Below, piece by piece: positions 9,747 to 21,684 of a DNA stretch of 64,000 bases. Source of the stretch: Allantophomopsis cytisporea. Lineage: Eukaryota > Ascomycota > Leotiomycetes > Phacidiales > Phacidiaceae. The position numbers were made by a program, and so were the translations under genes. The DNA lies in the NCBI GenBank assembly GCA_024752435.1, contig CP103023.1:558001-622000 (forward strand), in the 5' to 3' direction. Below the pieces are notes generated by a model. It did not search any database. It was not told the DNA's origin and saw only the letters and a program-made list of their open reading frames with translations. Position 1 is the first letter of the stretch; every line of letters begins with the position of its first letter.

Positions 9747-12684
9747 ATGACGACTACAATGGCGAATCCTACAGCGGATTGGGAGAAGGTGGGCGATCGC
9801 TTCTATCGCAAGATTCAGCTTTATACTGCTGTGTTCGATCATGACCTGGAACTCGAGAATTACGTCGTTGCGGGAGCTCCTTATGGAGGTGCTATAGGTA
9901 TGTTGTCGCGCAGCCTCTCTCTATCTTCAAGGAGCTTCCCAAGTTTTCCCCTTATCCTCTTCCATTTGGAAAGTATCTCTTGTCTCAGTCTATCACGCCC
10001 ACCAATATGAAGGAATGACGTCGTCGGATAGCATCCTGTACAGCCACCGATGCATTCATTGCAAGCAATCCTTCGGTATACTGGATCATGGAGCTATTAT
10101 TCTTACTTTTTGTCATTTCCCATATAATAGGTTATGCTAACGATGGGTTAGCCATGTACCGTGATGAGACAAAACTCCAAACTTTCAGAGGTACTCAGGC
10201 CTCGAAGTCGAGCATTGATATATACAGCTGTGCAGGTAAATTAATTCGGCGCATTAATTGGGACAAAGGCTCGATCAGAGCGCTTGGCTGGTCGGAGAAT
10301 GAACAGCTACTCGTTGTTACAGAAGACGGAACTGTCAGATGTTATTACGATCTCCAAGGAGATTTCACCCAATTTTCTCTCGGAAATGGGGCTGAAGAGT
10401 TTGGTGTGCATTCGTGTCGGTATGTGAGGTCTGTTGTTGAGATATGTAGAAGTATGCTTATCGGAACTCAGATTCTACTCAACAGGATTCGTTGCGCTGC
10501 TGTCCAATAACCACCTCATTTCGGTGCCGAGATATGAAGAACCTCGACCAAAGCTTCTTGCAACACCTCCTGACGGGCAGGTTCACTCGTGGACTTTAAT
10601 CCCGCCATCCTACACTCTCTCTCGTTCTGTAGAGGTTCTCTTAGCCATGGACCAGACTATTCATGTCGTGGATGCTACGGAATCAGAAGATCGGCTGCTA
10701 GACATTGGTCCATTTACACACATCAGTGTATCGCCCAATGGAAGATTCGTTGCGTTATATACAGAAGTAGGAAAGGCATACGTAATTACGAGCGATTTCC
10801 AAGTACGCCTCAGCGAACACAATTCAAAAGCTAGAACGCCTCCTAAGGATGTTCAATGGTGTGGTAACGATGCAGTAGTGATCGCATGGGAGGATGAAGT
10901 CCACGTGATTGGGCCCAGTAATGCAGCTGCAAAGTATTATTATGATGGACGAGTACATATTTTAGCTGGTATGCTTCTAGCATATTTTGTGATGTTTTTT
11001 CTAGCTAACATCAGTTTAGATCACGACGGCGTTCGTCTTATTACAAACGACGTCTGCGATTTCTTACAGAAAGTACCAGAAGTGACCGATGAGGTATTCC
11101 GCTTCGGCACCGAGTCGCCAGCCTCTATCCTTCTGGATGCAGTAGAGCAGTTGGAAAATCAATCACCCAAAGCAGACGACAACATTCAATTGATCAGACC
11201 CCACCTGGTCGAAGCTGTAGATACTTGTGTAAGTGACCTCGCTTGTCTATTCTGGGCGATAACTAACCTTGATATACTACAGGTTAAAGCTGCAGGTCAT
11301 GAATTCAATATTCACTATCAAAAGCAACTGCTCAAAGCAGCATCATTTGGAAAATCAGTACTAGATATCTATAACAGCGATGACTTTGTCGACATGTGCC
11401 AGACTCTCCGTGTATTGAACGCAGTTCGATTCTATGAGATTGGCCTTCCAATTTCATACGAGCAATACCTTCGCTTGACCCCGGAGAAGCTTGTCTCACG
11501 ACTTATCAACCGTCGAGAATATCTGCTCGCCCTCCGTATATCAGACTATCTCAGACTACCAACAGATCGCATCTACGTTCACTGGGCATCGCAGAAAGTA
11601 CGTGTATCCTCAGAATCGGAGGATGACATCTGCCGTCTGATTGTGGAGAAACTTGCTGGGAAACGTGGAATATCATTTGAGGAAATTGCACGTGCAGCAT
11701 ATGACGAAGGAAGGGCCTATCTTGCAACAGAACTCTTGAACCACGAACCTCGAGCTGGCAAACAAGTTCCGCTATTGCTCAATATGGAGGAGGATGAAAT
11801 TGCGCTAGATAAAGCCGTTGAGTCTGGTGATTCTGACCTCATTTTCTTTGTTCTGCTTCATCTGAAGAAAAAATTGCCTCTAGCTTCCTTTTTCCGTGTA
11901 ATCAACGGACGACCTGTGGCTACCGCATTAATTGAGAGCTCGGCAGAGGGCGAAGATGCTGAACTACTCAAGGATCTCTATTACCAAGACGATCGTCGCA
12001 CAGATGGCGCGAATGTCTTCGTGCGAGAAGCTCTCAAACAATCAGATGTGAGATCTGCAAGTGACAAATTGGCACTTGCAGCTAAGCTCTTGTCCGACTC
12101 GAAGGAGACTGCCTTTGAACTCAAGGCATTGCAAGAAGCCTCTACTTTGTTGAAGATGCAAGAAGCCTTTGACAAGGATCTCATGGAAGGCTTCACAGGT
12201 CTGTCTGTAAACGAGACGATTTTTAAGCTTATTAAGCTTGGATACACCAGTCGTGCCAAGAAGGTACAATCCGAGTTCAAGCTGCCGGAAAAAACCACTT
12301 GGTGGATCAGGTATGTTTGACCACTCATCAGATGAGCCGTTTGCTGACATACCCAGATTGAGAGCCCTGGTTGCCAAGCGCGACTGGAATGAATTGGAGG
12401 AGTGGTCAAAGACCCGTAAATCTCCTATCGGCTGGGAACCGTTCTTCAACGAGATTCTAACTGCAGGTAATACTCGGCTTGCTGGTAGTTTTGTGCCGAA
12501 GTGCACGAACATCGATGCTACCCAGCGGATAGAGATGTGGGTGAAGTGTGGTATGATTAACAAAGCTGCTGAGGAGGCGAATAAGATAAAGGATGTAACC
12601 GCTTTGGAGGGGTTGAAGGCTAAGGCTCAGGGCGCCCAGTTGACAGAGATCGAGAGGATGATGGCTCAGTTGAAGCCTAGATAA
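9747..12684 (+). CDS. vps16: Vacuolar protein sorting protein VPS16
   Basis: Six exons, 9747-9897, 10152-10419, 10472-10968, 11020-11228, 11283-12310 and 12357-12684, give 826 aa, the usual length of fungal VPS16. Conserved segments include PTADWEKVGDRFYRK near the N-terminus, AMYRDETKLQTFRG, CRFYSTGFVALLSNN, DHDGVRLITNDVCDFLQKVP and LKAASFGKSVLDIYN. The C-terminal helical half has ALRISDYLRLP, INGRPVATALIE and EEWSKTRKSPIGWEPF. VPS16 is a core subunit of the HOPS and CORVET tethering complexes at endosomes and vacuoles: an N-terminal beta-propeller followed by an alpha-solenoid. Introns 3 (51 nt) and 4 (54 nt) are multiples of three and lack in-frame stops, so unspliced copies would stay open. 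Intron 1 is long (254 nt). A second ATG at 9759 is an alternative start. Confidence 0.95.
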
Positions 12685-13292
12685 TCGGATATAGATATCA
12701 TACAAAGTGTGAGTGATTACTTAGACTACTGACAACATGTGCTGTGCCCTGCTATTTCAAGTAGATTCTAGTTGCCAGAGGCCGCCAGACATCTACTGGG
12801 GTGGTTTTAATGTGTTCGGTGGCCTGACTTGAGATATCAAAATCTATGGTCCCTCTCTCTTTTCCCTAAAACATGAGTGGCTGTTATTGCTGTCACGCCA
12901 ATACGTATGTGCAAGAAACATTCAGTGTAAGCCGGGTAACGCTCATCACTATCTTCACTATCGTTGATCTGGCTGAATATACGCACATATAATTCCATTA
13001 TGCAAAAAGCGCCAGCAGAGAAGCATGAGACAGCTTGTCCCTACATTAAAAATGTAACAAAGGACACAAAACACACATATATGTCTTACATTGCCACCAT
13101 ACAACTACCATATTCACATAACATTTCAACATAGGACGATACAAAATAGAACATCGATTCATGGAAACAGAAACCCTGGTATTTCTTTTGATACCCCAAT
13201 ACAAGTCTGGTAATTGTTGATAAAACGCCTAAGTCTCATGCAAACCCAACCGCCCAGATCCGAATTTTATGTCATTATCGAAATCTAATATC
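12685..13292. other. Tail-to-tail spacer between VPS16 and GDA1
   Basis: 608 bases between two converging 3' ends. The sequence is A/T-leaning with no ORF of note, consistent with two 3' UTRs and their polyadenylation regions. Confidence 0.6.
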
Positions 13293-15063
13293 TTAGTTAA
13301 TTTCGCTGACCTTGCACTTCCATCCCGAATTCTGGCTCAGAAGTGGCAAACTGGTTACAAGTTAGCTATTCTGCTTTCTGTTTCTGTATTTTTGGGGAAG
13401 TGAGGAGAGTCGTACCTGGCACCCAAACACCATCCAAGCTCGTTACCCTTAATTTTCTTAGCGATCTTAACTTCTCTGTCCATCGGAAGTTCGTAACCAG
13501 TGTGCAACAGCGCCATCATGAAGTTGAGGTCCAAACACCAGTCGGGTCTGTCTCTCAATTCCTTCAAGGCGTCCGGAATGCTGGCAAAGGCGTCCCATCT
13601 CTCCTCACCAGCACAGACTTGGCTGGTCAACGTGTGCAATTCCTTCAAGGTGAAGGACTCTGGCATACCGAGCGGCTGAGTGCGGTCGTAGAAGTAAGAG
13701 AAAGCGTAGATGTCTTCGCGGCTGAAGGTCTTCTCAAGAGAAGGCTGATGAATACCATTAAAGGAGCATGGTGCGAGTTCACAGTTGGCTTCCTTTTGAA
13801 GCATCTTCTCGGCGAGGGCGCGGCACTGAGCTGCCATAGCAGTAGATGGACCGGTCATGTTGGTGGTGAGGGTCTCTCCGAGAGGGTGGCCTTTGCCAAG
13901 CTTTACGTCTACCTCGCGGCTGAAACCTGGAGCAATACAAGGGTTGATGATTGGCTTGGCAGTCCAGGAGTGGTCGTCTGGATTAATTTCGTGAATTGCA
14001 TCAATAAGAACCTTGTGAACTGCCTCGCGAGCAGACATGAGACCGTAACCAAGATGAGAGTGCTGATAGAGCTCGAAATCACGACCGCCAAAAGAAAGGG
14101 CATATTTGTGGTCACCTTCGGCAAGTTTTTCTGGCATACCACCGGAAGGACTCTTAAATGTTGGCTCAAAGACAATCTGAGTGGATCCTCCGCCAAGATC
14201 GAAAACCGCTGCAGTAGGGCTCTTGTCTGGACCACCAATCTTCCCGAGAAGATAGTTGGTTGTGATCCATGCGTAGACACCCTCATCCTTGCCATCCATG
14301 ACAATGACACCGTTCTGCTCGCGGGAGACGACTGGGAATGGGTATACAGTCTCGAGGCGGGTACGGACAGCCTCCAGAATGGCCTCGCTCATCTCTGGTC
14401 CGAGCAATCGAAGACCAGCAGTAGCTTTAACAGCAACTGGAGTACATCCCTTGAGCTTATCTGGAACGTTCTTCATGGCGACATCCATCAATACATCCAA
14501 GCTCTTTGCAGCACCCTCCGCGTCGGCCTTGTAGGAACTGAGACCAGATCCACCAGCAGACTTCGCAGTCATTTCGAACTTCTCATCCTCGAGTTCTGGT
14601 GTTGGGCCGCAGTTGTTGAATCTGTAAACGTGGATGCGGGAGCCGGTGCTACCAGCGTCGATCATGAGGGCATATTGAATTAGAGGCTTTGATGAATCAT
14701 GGGACTTCGAGCACTTCGTTGTACCAAGCATCGGATCAGTGGAAGAACCACTGCCTGTTTCTGCAATGTCGAAATTTCAGCATGTGCGCGATGATAAACA
14801 TGTCGATAAGGCCACCTACCACCTAGATCGTAGACATCTGTGCCACGAGGAGCCAGATAATAAAACAAGAAGACAATGAAGAAGAGAATCCCTCCCGTCT
14901 TCACATAACGAGAGCGCTGACTCTGCCCCATCCAGGCGGTTTTGAGGTTCTCCAGGGTGCCTGTGGTGCCGGTTGGGCTTCGGTAGCTATTATATCGAGC
15001 TGATTTCTCGTAAGGGTCGTGTGCTACGGCTTTTGTCGGTAACGACACGGACGTACGGCGCAT
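13293..15063 (-). CDS. gda1: Golgi guanosine-diphosphatase (GDA1/CD39 family)
   Basis: Three exons on minus, 15063-14820, 14760-13416 and 13350-13293, give 548 aa. The last short exon is needed for the family C-terminus ASLPLLSQNSGWKCKVSEIN; without splicing the frame runs into an unrelated tail. A type II signal anchor lies at about 56-71 (TGGILFFIVFLFYYLAP). Apyrase conserved regions are visible: DAGSTGSRIHVYRF from residue 116, ATAGLRLLG, MDGKDEGVYAWITTNYLLG and VFDLGGGSTQIVFEP. The enzyme hydrolyses GDP to GMP in the Golgi lumen, which drives GDP-mannose/GMP antiport for mannosylation. A 446-residue open frame on the opposite strand (13343-14683) is a shadow. The gene diverges from the PPPDE gene. 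Confidence 0.96.
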
Positions 15064-15745
15064 TAAGAGAGCAAAATCACAATTGATCTTGACAGATCAT
15101 CCGTGATTAAGACTAACTTCGAAGGGAGTGAATCGAAGTTTATTCAGAGAGACGCAGGAAGAAAGGAGTTGCTTGGAACGAAGGATGCGATCAGGAAAGG
15201 AGAAAAGGCTGCATTCATGCGCCTTGAGGCAAGGTGGATGTGTTTGCGGCTGGGATTATCGTTTACCCCTACGAAGTGCCTGGTGTGCTACCGAAAATTA
15301 AGATTGTGGCGTTCCTCCACGGTTCAGGCAAAGGATAAGCCGTGGCACCTCAGCCACAGGTCGAAGGACGGACATGGACACAATCGCTCTCTTCTTGGAG
15401 TACGCAAGTACTGGCTGCCTCCAACAGCCAAAGATTCTCAACATTCACTACGTTTCCTAGATTCCTACTCTCCTCATAGACCTTCATTTTCTCTGCCTGC
15501 ATCTCTTGTCATTCTATATAGTTGGTAGTTTTTTGCTCCTTCGACCATACGACCGTGCGTACGACATCCACTCAGTCTGTGCTTAGACTTACGGAGTACG
15601 GTTCTCATCTCATCGATAAGATTCCATTGTTGCCACCAGCCAGTTTATCGCCTCAAGATTGTTGTTCTTCACCGTTCACGTGCAAAATATTGCGAAAAAC
15701 AAAAACACAAACACATCTGATATTGAGACTATCAGGTCGTACATC
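15064..15745. other. Divergent promoter between GDA1 and the PPPDE gene
   Basis: 682 bases between two start codons. It contains a TACGGAGTAC element at 15590-15599 and a CACGTG at 15677-15682. The short ORFs here have no supportable product. Confidence 0.6.
15677..15682. promoter_or_regulatory. CACGTG E-box 64 bases before the PPPDE start
   Basis: A perfect CACGTG in the context TTCACGTGCA, between GDA1 and the PPPDE gene. Function is inferred from position only. Confidence 0.3.
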
Positions 15746-17533
15746 ATGGACGTTGAACTGTATGTTTATGATTTGTCGAAAGGGATGGCCAAAGCCCTTT
15801 CCGTCGCTCTTCTTGGCACCTACATCGATGCTGTTTACCATACTGCTATCGTTTTCGAAGGAGTCGAGTATGTCTACGATGGAGGCCTCAAAAGGGTGAG
15901 ACCTGGAACGACACACCTTGGCAAACCAATGGAAATCATAAAATTGGGAAAGACTGAGTTGCCTATGGAAGTAATCATGGATTACCTGGACTCCTTAAAA
16001 TCAGTCTATACGGCAGAGGTATTCCTAATAACTACGAATCTGAAAATGAATCGATCATTGACATCTATATAGGCATACGACCTTTGGAAACATAACTGCA
16101 ATAACTTTTCTAATGATTTAGCGACCTTTCTCTTGGGTAAGGGTATTCCGAGCCATATCACAAATCTACCAGACACAGTCCTTAACACACCATTCGGACG
16201 CATGATGAAACCACAGTTCGACGCGATGGTGAAGGAACAGCAGATGGGTGCTGGAGCGGGTGGGGCTCTCGGAATTCAAGAAGACAAATCACTTGCAGCA
16301 CCACCTACGACTCATCAACTTGCAGCATCAGTCAAGGTTCCTACAACAACCAAAGAATTAGACACTATCCTCAAATCTGGCCAAGCATCTTGTGTGCTTA
16401 TATTTTTTACCTCAAAAACTTGTGCGCCATGCAAAGCTTACTATCCATTGTTCGATGAGCTTGCGCAAGAGGCTGGAGCAAAAGCTACACTTATTAAGGT
16501 CGATATATCAGTGGCCTATGATATCGGGACTCGATACCAAGTGCAAGCTACACCAACTTTTATGTCGTTCATTAGAGGCGAGAAAATCGAGCAGTGGAGT
16601 GGAGGCGGTCCAGCTAAGCTACGAGGAAACTTCAATATGCTAATGCAAATGGCGTATCCTCCACATCCTCACCAATCATTACGTCTTCCAGCACTTCTCA
16701 ATGCAGATAAGAGAGCAGTCCTCTTCAGCAAGGTGCCACCAATGGACAAGCTCCTTGCAAAGATGGGCGATGCAGCAAAGGAGCCTTCGGTACTACACGT
16801 TCGAAACTTTATTGAAGAACGTAACAGTGAAGGTGCTGCAGAGGCTACACTTCCTGATCTTGATCACTTCACTGCATTTCTGCACACTTGTGTGAGAAAT
16901 CTCCCTCCTACAACCATGTTCGCTATCATAGATCTTCTTCGGATAGCAATGGTAGACTTGAGGTTTTCGGGCTATTATGCGGAGGAGAAGGACCATGCAA
17001 CTATCGTCCCAATTCTTAATTATGTCAACGACCAGAAGGAATGTCCATATAATTTACGACTTGTCACATTGCACCTGGCTTGCAATCTCTTCTCGACATC
17101 TTTGTATGTTCATCACATTCTAGCGTGTGAACCGCTGAGGACGCCAATAGTCACACTTCTCACTACTAGCTTGCTTGATGATAAGCACCACAGCGTACGA
17201 GTTGCAGCGGCAAGTCTTATCTTCAATATAGCTGTTGCAAACTCTAAGTGCCGGATTTATGATGGGGTTGAAGCTTTGCCAGAAGGTGATCAAGTGGAGT
17301 TGGCTGCATCCCTTCTGGAAGCCATTTCTGTTGAGGAAGACTCAGAAGAAGCACTTAAGGGGTACCTACTGGCGCTTGGTTACCTTGTATATTGCGCACC
17401 CACGGACGGCGAAATGATAGACTTATTAAAGAGCATGGATGCGCAAAGTTCGGTTGCGGGAAAGGCAAAAATATTTCCTGATGAGCCTTTGGTCAAGGAG
17501 ATAGGAGAAGAACTGCTTGGGAAAGGTCTGTAA
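15746..17533 (+). CDS. PPPDE (DeSI-type) protease-thioredoxin-PUL fusion protein
   Basis: Two exons, 15746-16018 and 16073-17533, give 577 aa. The N-terminal PPPDE/DUF862 domain (about 1-110) carries the expected catalytic pair: His32 in VYHTAIVFEGVEYVYDGG and Cys100 in LWKHNCNNFSNDLATFLLG. The intron falls between them. A thioredoxin fold at about 180-285 has the active site CAPC (208-211) and the cis-proline segment QATPTFMSF. The C-terminal third is a PUL-like helical repeat, the Cdc48/p97- and PLAA-associated fold. PPPDE proteases of the DeSI class remove SUMO or ubiquitin-like tags. Fungal PPPDE-Trx-PUL fusions are known as predicted proteins, but their substrate is not established as far as I know. 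All three predicted catalytic features are intact. Confidence 0.9.
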
Positions 17534-18901
17534 CGCAAATATGTTTACAGTTACCAGAACTTGGCTAACGCTTGACGTTCGTCAAAATCCGAGTTATTGT
17601 AGTAGATTAGATAATAGACACATGACTAAAGTATGGTATAATGGTAGAAGATGGCATCAACGCTTACCTTAAGATTAATTCTGATGCACAGCAAGTGAGA
17701 GAATCATGACCCTCCCTCATAACCGTTGGTCGCCTTGCGCATAAGGCAATTGTATGAGGCCTGAGGCGTCAATAGAATGAAGCTAGTTGACTAGCGTGTC
17801 GAGAAACTGTAAAAAGTTCTTGAACTTCGCTCTCTTCCAGAAAACACAACAAACCTCAATATTCTTCTCAGCTTGAAGAAAGTCATCACAACAGATTGGA
17901 ATCAAATCCAATGCGATGTGTTGCTGGAGAACAAGCTATGGCGATGAGCCTATGATCGATTCATAAGCTATTCTCAGCAGAGTGACTGGACACAAGTATA
18001 TTTCCTTGCCTTTTATTTCTATTTCTTTCCTCTTCCTTTTGGACAGCTTCAAAATTAAATGCTAGAGCCCGCCATAGTCTCATCCCAGAGCGAGCGAGTG
18101 TGGACAATGAAGCAAGAGTAACACCAGGGTATCGATTTTGATTCTTCGAGACCCTCCCTTGAGACCTTTTCTGCTCTCTTTTGAGTTAGACGTCCAGAGT
18201 TCCTCTGGATATGTGGTGCTTGAGGGAGACATTGTTTTCCGTATATGAGATTTTTTAGAGATCAGAATGAAAGTGTTATATCAAATCGTTGTCTTGAAAA
18301 TTCTGTGACCGGAGTGTCTTCTGCAGCCAATCGCTCCGCTGACTGAACTGTTCGAGCTGACCAAATAAATCAGGCGATTGGTATATTGCACTTTAAATAC
18401 TGGGGCCATCTGAAATTCGTACCGACACTGCGGAAGCCTTGAACTCGTTGAACTCATACTCTTTGGATGACTGATTTTATTGACTACCCAGCAATCAGTG
18501 CAGCTACATAAAACTAAGTAGCCCCTAGAAGCACCGAAACATTCAAAAAAAGAAAGAAAAAAAAAAAAAAGATATTTATGGAAGCTCTCAGCTCCAACGA
18601 AAACTACCTAGTCCTGCATAAGGTGCTTGGATTTCAATAAATATCACGTGATGATTAGATAAAGCTCTATGCGGGGATCGTGGTGTACAAAACGTCATGC
18701 AGATGATTGCTAAACTCTCATGTCACCGTTGACGGATTCTGAATCAAGAGACAGAAGCATCACCACTCATGAGCCTTTCATTGTTCAGTAAACCAATTGT
18801 TTCCAGGCCTTTAAAAACTTTAGCAACAAAGGTATGAACTTCCGGACTCATGGATGGGAAACAACTACTAAACTTGCTCACAGCTAGCTTTAACCCGCGC
18901 C
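17534..18901. other. 1.4 kb spacer upstream of glyoxalase II
   Basis: No supportable gene. There is an A-rich run at about 18545-18570, a 10-bp ATCACGTGAT palindrome at 18653 and otherwise A/T-leaning DNA. It probably contains the 3' UTR of the PPPDE gene and the glyoxalase promoter. Confidence 0.55.
18653..18662. promoter_or_regulatory. ATCACGTGAT palindrome upstream of glyoxalase II
   Basis: A 10-bp perfect palindrome containing TCACGTGA, the core recognised by Cbf1-type bHLH proteins, about 240 bases before the start codon. The link to sulfur or thiol control of a glutathione-dependent enzyme is attractive but is inference only. Confidence 0.4.
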
Positions 18902-20256
18902 ATGCATATTCAATCAATTCCCATGTGTAAGTCCGCATTTCCGAAAGTGATTGTTACTTGCCAGTGGTTCTGACTCTTAACAGGGACTGGTAGTAGTGAC
19001 AACTACGCATATCTCGTTGTCGACGATAAGTCTCCTAGCAAAGATGCAGTGATTATTGATCCTGCAAATCCGGATGAGTATGCTCATCACCACGTAACAG
19101 CTCTCAACTTCTGCTAAACTACTATTACAGAGTAGCTCCCGTTTTGAAGGAGCAAATTAAGTCCGGAAAGATTAATTTGACGGCTATTGTTAACACTCAT
19201 CAGTAAGCCCACTGGTATCACAAGTAAAACCATCAATCTGACTCTGAGATATAGTCATTGGGATCATGCTGGTGGTAACAAGAAGATGGTATGATCATTT
19301 CCCCCCAAGTTTGGAGATCGGTGGTCTCTAATTCTTCATAGCTCAAGCATGCGGAATTTGCTGGCAAGAAGATCATTGGTGGTAAAGACTGTGAAGCAGT
19401 CAATGAGACAACACCGAACGGGGGTAGCTTCAAGATTGGAGAAAACATCAATGTCAAGGCGTACTATACTCCATGCCATACTCAGGATAGTATCTGCTGG
19501 TTCATGCAAGATGGTGATGAGAAGGTTGTTTTTACTGGAGATACATTGTTTCATGGTGGTATGTTTGGGCTGATTAACACTCCTGTTATTCAACGAAGAA
19601 GTTGCTTTTCATTCTGTACAACCACAAGATCATACCAGGCTAATATGGGTTTGAATCAGGCTGTGGTCGATTTTTTGAAGGATCGGCGGAGGAAATGCAT
19701 ACGGCATTAAACAAGGTGCTAGCTTCTTTGCCAGATGATACCAAGGTCTATGTAAGTAGATGCTATTCTCATGTTGTGAAAGGGGAAACGTTGTTGCTAA
19801 CAAGTTGTAGCCTGGTCATGAGTATACTAAGGCGAATGTCAAGTTCGCAGCATCTGTTTCAAGTAGCGCAGCAGTCAACAAGCTCAAGGAATTCGCCGAT
19901 AAGAACAAGGAAACACAAGGCAAATTCACTATTGGAGATGAGAAGGTATTTATTATCCAGTTAAAATATCTTCGTTCAATTGCTTACAACTAAACAGGAG
20001 CACAATGTTTTCATGCGCTGGCAGGTGAGTTCATAATCCACAACAATACTATGGTATTAAAGCTAACAGTTCTCTAGGATCCTGAAATCCAAAAGGCAAC
20101 TGGTGAAACAGATCCCGTAGCTGTCATGGCCAAACTCCGAGAGATGAAGAATAGCTTCAAGTAAGTTTACATGTAAGTAGGAGTTCTATCTTTGCGGGGA
20201 CGTGCAACTAACGATATACAACCTGCAGACCACCCTTAGCAAAGTCAGAACTTTGA
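18902..20256 (+). CDS. Hydroxyacylglutathione hydrolase (glyoxalase II)
   Basis: Ten small exons: 18902-18926, 18984-19077, 19131-19202, 19255-19288, 19342-19558, 19660-19751, 19811-19945, 19998-20024, 20078-20160 and 20229-20256. Joined, they give 268 aa starting MHIQSIPMWTGSSDNYAYLV. The metallo-beta-lactamase zinc motif THHHWDH is at residues 62-68. Further metal ligands lie in YYTPCHTQDSICWF, VFTGDTLFHGGCGRFFEG and VYPGHEYTKANVKFA. The ending RWQDPEIQKATGETDPVAVM is the glyoxalase-II-specific C-terminal domain. The enzyme splits S-D-lactoylglutathione into D-lactate and glutathione, the second step of methylglyoxal detoxification. No obvious mitochondrial presequence is present, so a cytosolic form is likely. 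The splice pattern was fixed by the protein frame, and every join is in phase. Confidence 0.94.
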
Positions 20257-20350
20257 TCGAAGAATTCATGTATAAAACCACAAATTCAAGAATATTCATA
20301 ATTGAAAGTTCCTTGTAATTCTTGTGGCAACCTTGATCCTTACATCATTG

Positions 20351-20358
20351 TGACGTCA
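20351..20358. promoter_or_regulatory. CRE site TGACGTCA
   Basis: A perfect 8-bp cAMP-response element, 95 bases after the glyoxalase II stop and about 170 bases before the DUF1264 start. bZIP factors of the Atf1/AtfA type bind this core and control stress and spore genes in fungi. Use here is inferred from position. Confidence 0.45.
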
Positions 20359-20530
20359 GATTTTTCTAAACAGCTGCTTTGTACATAATTCGCACTCAGC
20401 CTCCCTTCCCTTTCATGACGTGTGAGTTTATTGATGTCGCATTAATTATCTTAACGACCATCAACAAAACCTTTACTCTAAATAGTTCAAAAATTCCCAC
20501 TGGAAGAAAACATATCAATCCACACTGGCC

Positions 20531-21684
20531 ATGGCACATAACACAACACACGGAGTTCCAGGTGGAGACACCACCACCAAAGACAAGGTCCTCGAGACAG
20601 GTGCGTCAGGGACACAGGTGAGCAGTATCTCACTTGCTCATATCTTCACAAAATCACCGCCATCCAAATTACACACTCGTGCTCTCAAGCCAAAGCACCT
20701 GTGACTGACATCCCCAGGACTTCGGCCCCGTGAAATCCATCTGCGCACATCTCAATGCCTTCCACGTCTACGCGTCCGACACAAGTCGTCATGTTGAGGC
20801 GAATCACTACTGCACACATCTCTCTGCGGATGTAAGTCTCTTCTCACCTCCCTTTCTCTGTTGTCCTCCTCTATCCACTTTCTTCTTCATCTCGTATGGG
20901 AGCTCACGGAGATCGTTGTCCGTATGAGGCTCACTTGCATTTAAGCTTATGCTTTCGATTCGATTGGCTCACGCACACAGGTCCGCCAATGTCTCATCTA
21001 CGACGCGCCCTCCAACCCTGCCCGCCTTATCGGCGTCGAGTACATGATCACGCCAAAACTGTACGAGAGTCTGGATGCTGAGGAAAGGAAGTTGTGGCAT
21101 TCACATGATTTCGAGGTATGGATTCCCCCGCTTCCTGCTTCCATCTTCACCTTCTCAAAAGACTACTTCAAGGAGTCTTTGGATGCTTCAAGAAGAAGAG
21201 ATGTATTGGTGTATGATGATTGCTAGGTGAGGCCGAGACTGACTTTGTCCACAGGTGCGCAGCGGAATGTTGATTCTACCGAACCCGTTGGTGCCAAACA
21301 GCGTGTGGGAAGTGGCCGAGACGGAGGAGATGAAGGAGGTTGTGGGATTGTATGGGAAGACGTTTCATTTCTGGCAGGTTGATAGGGGAGATCAGTTGCC
21401 GCTCGGCAAGCCGGAGTTGATGATGAGTTATACGAAGGATGAACAGGTATGCTTTCGCAGTTTTCTGTCCCGGATTATGTTCTGTTTCTATTGTTGTGCG
21501 AGGTGGTTTGGAGAGCATCGTCAAACATAGCTGATTGGTATAGGTTCCGTGGGAGAAAGTCAAGGATAGAGATGCAAGATACGGCGTTGACACGCTACAG
21601 AAGAGGGAGAAGCGGAAGCAAGCTGGTATTGAGGGTGTGGAAATCCATCCAGATGCTGATGGGTGCTGGAAGGTGAATAAATAG
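20531..21684 (+). CDS. DUF1264 / oil-body-associated (OBAP-like) protein
   Basis: Five exons, 20531-20617, 20718-20831, 20981-21115, 21255-21446 and 21544-21684, give 222 aa. Every intron falls between codons. The joined protein has the family blocks KSICAHLNAFHVYASD, HVEANHYCTHLSADVRQCL, ARLIGVEYMITPKLYE, EERKLWHSHDFEVRSGMLI, YGKTFHFWQVDRGDQLPLG and a basic tail ending VNK. In plants this family (OBAP1) sits on oil bodies and affects seed lipid droplets. In fungi the function is not established. A perfect CRE lies upstream. Family assignment is firm; the role is open. Confidence 0.92.

Noticed and set aside
13343..14683. A 446-residue plus-strand ORF
   Set aside because: It lies antisense within GDA1, has no family motif, and the minus strand carries all apyrase motifs with correct splicing. 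The open frame is a codon-bias shadow.
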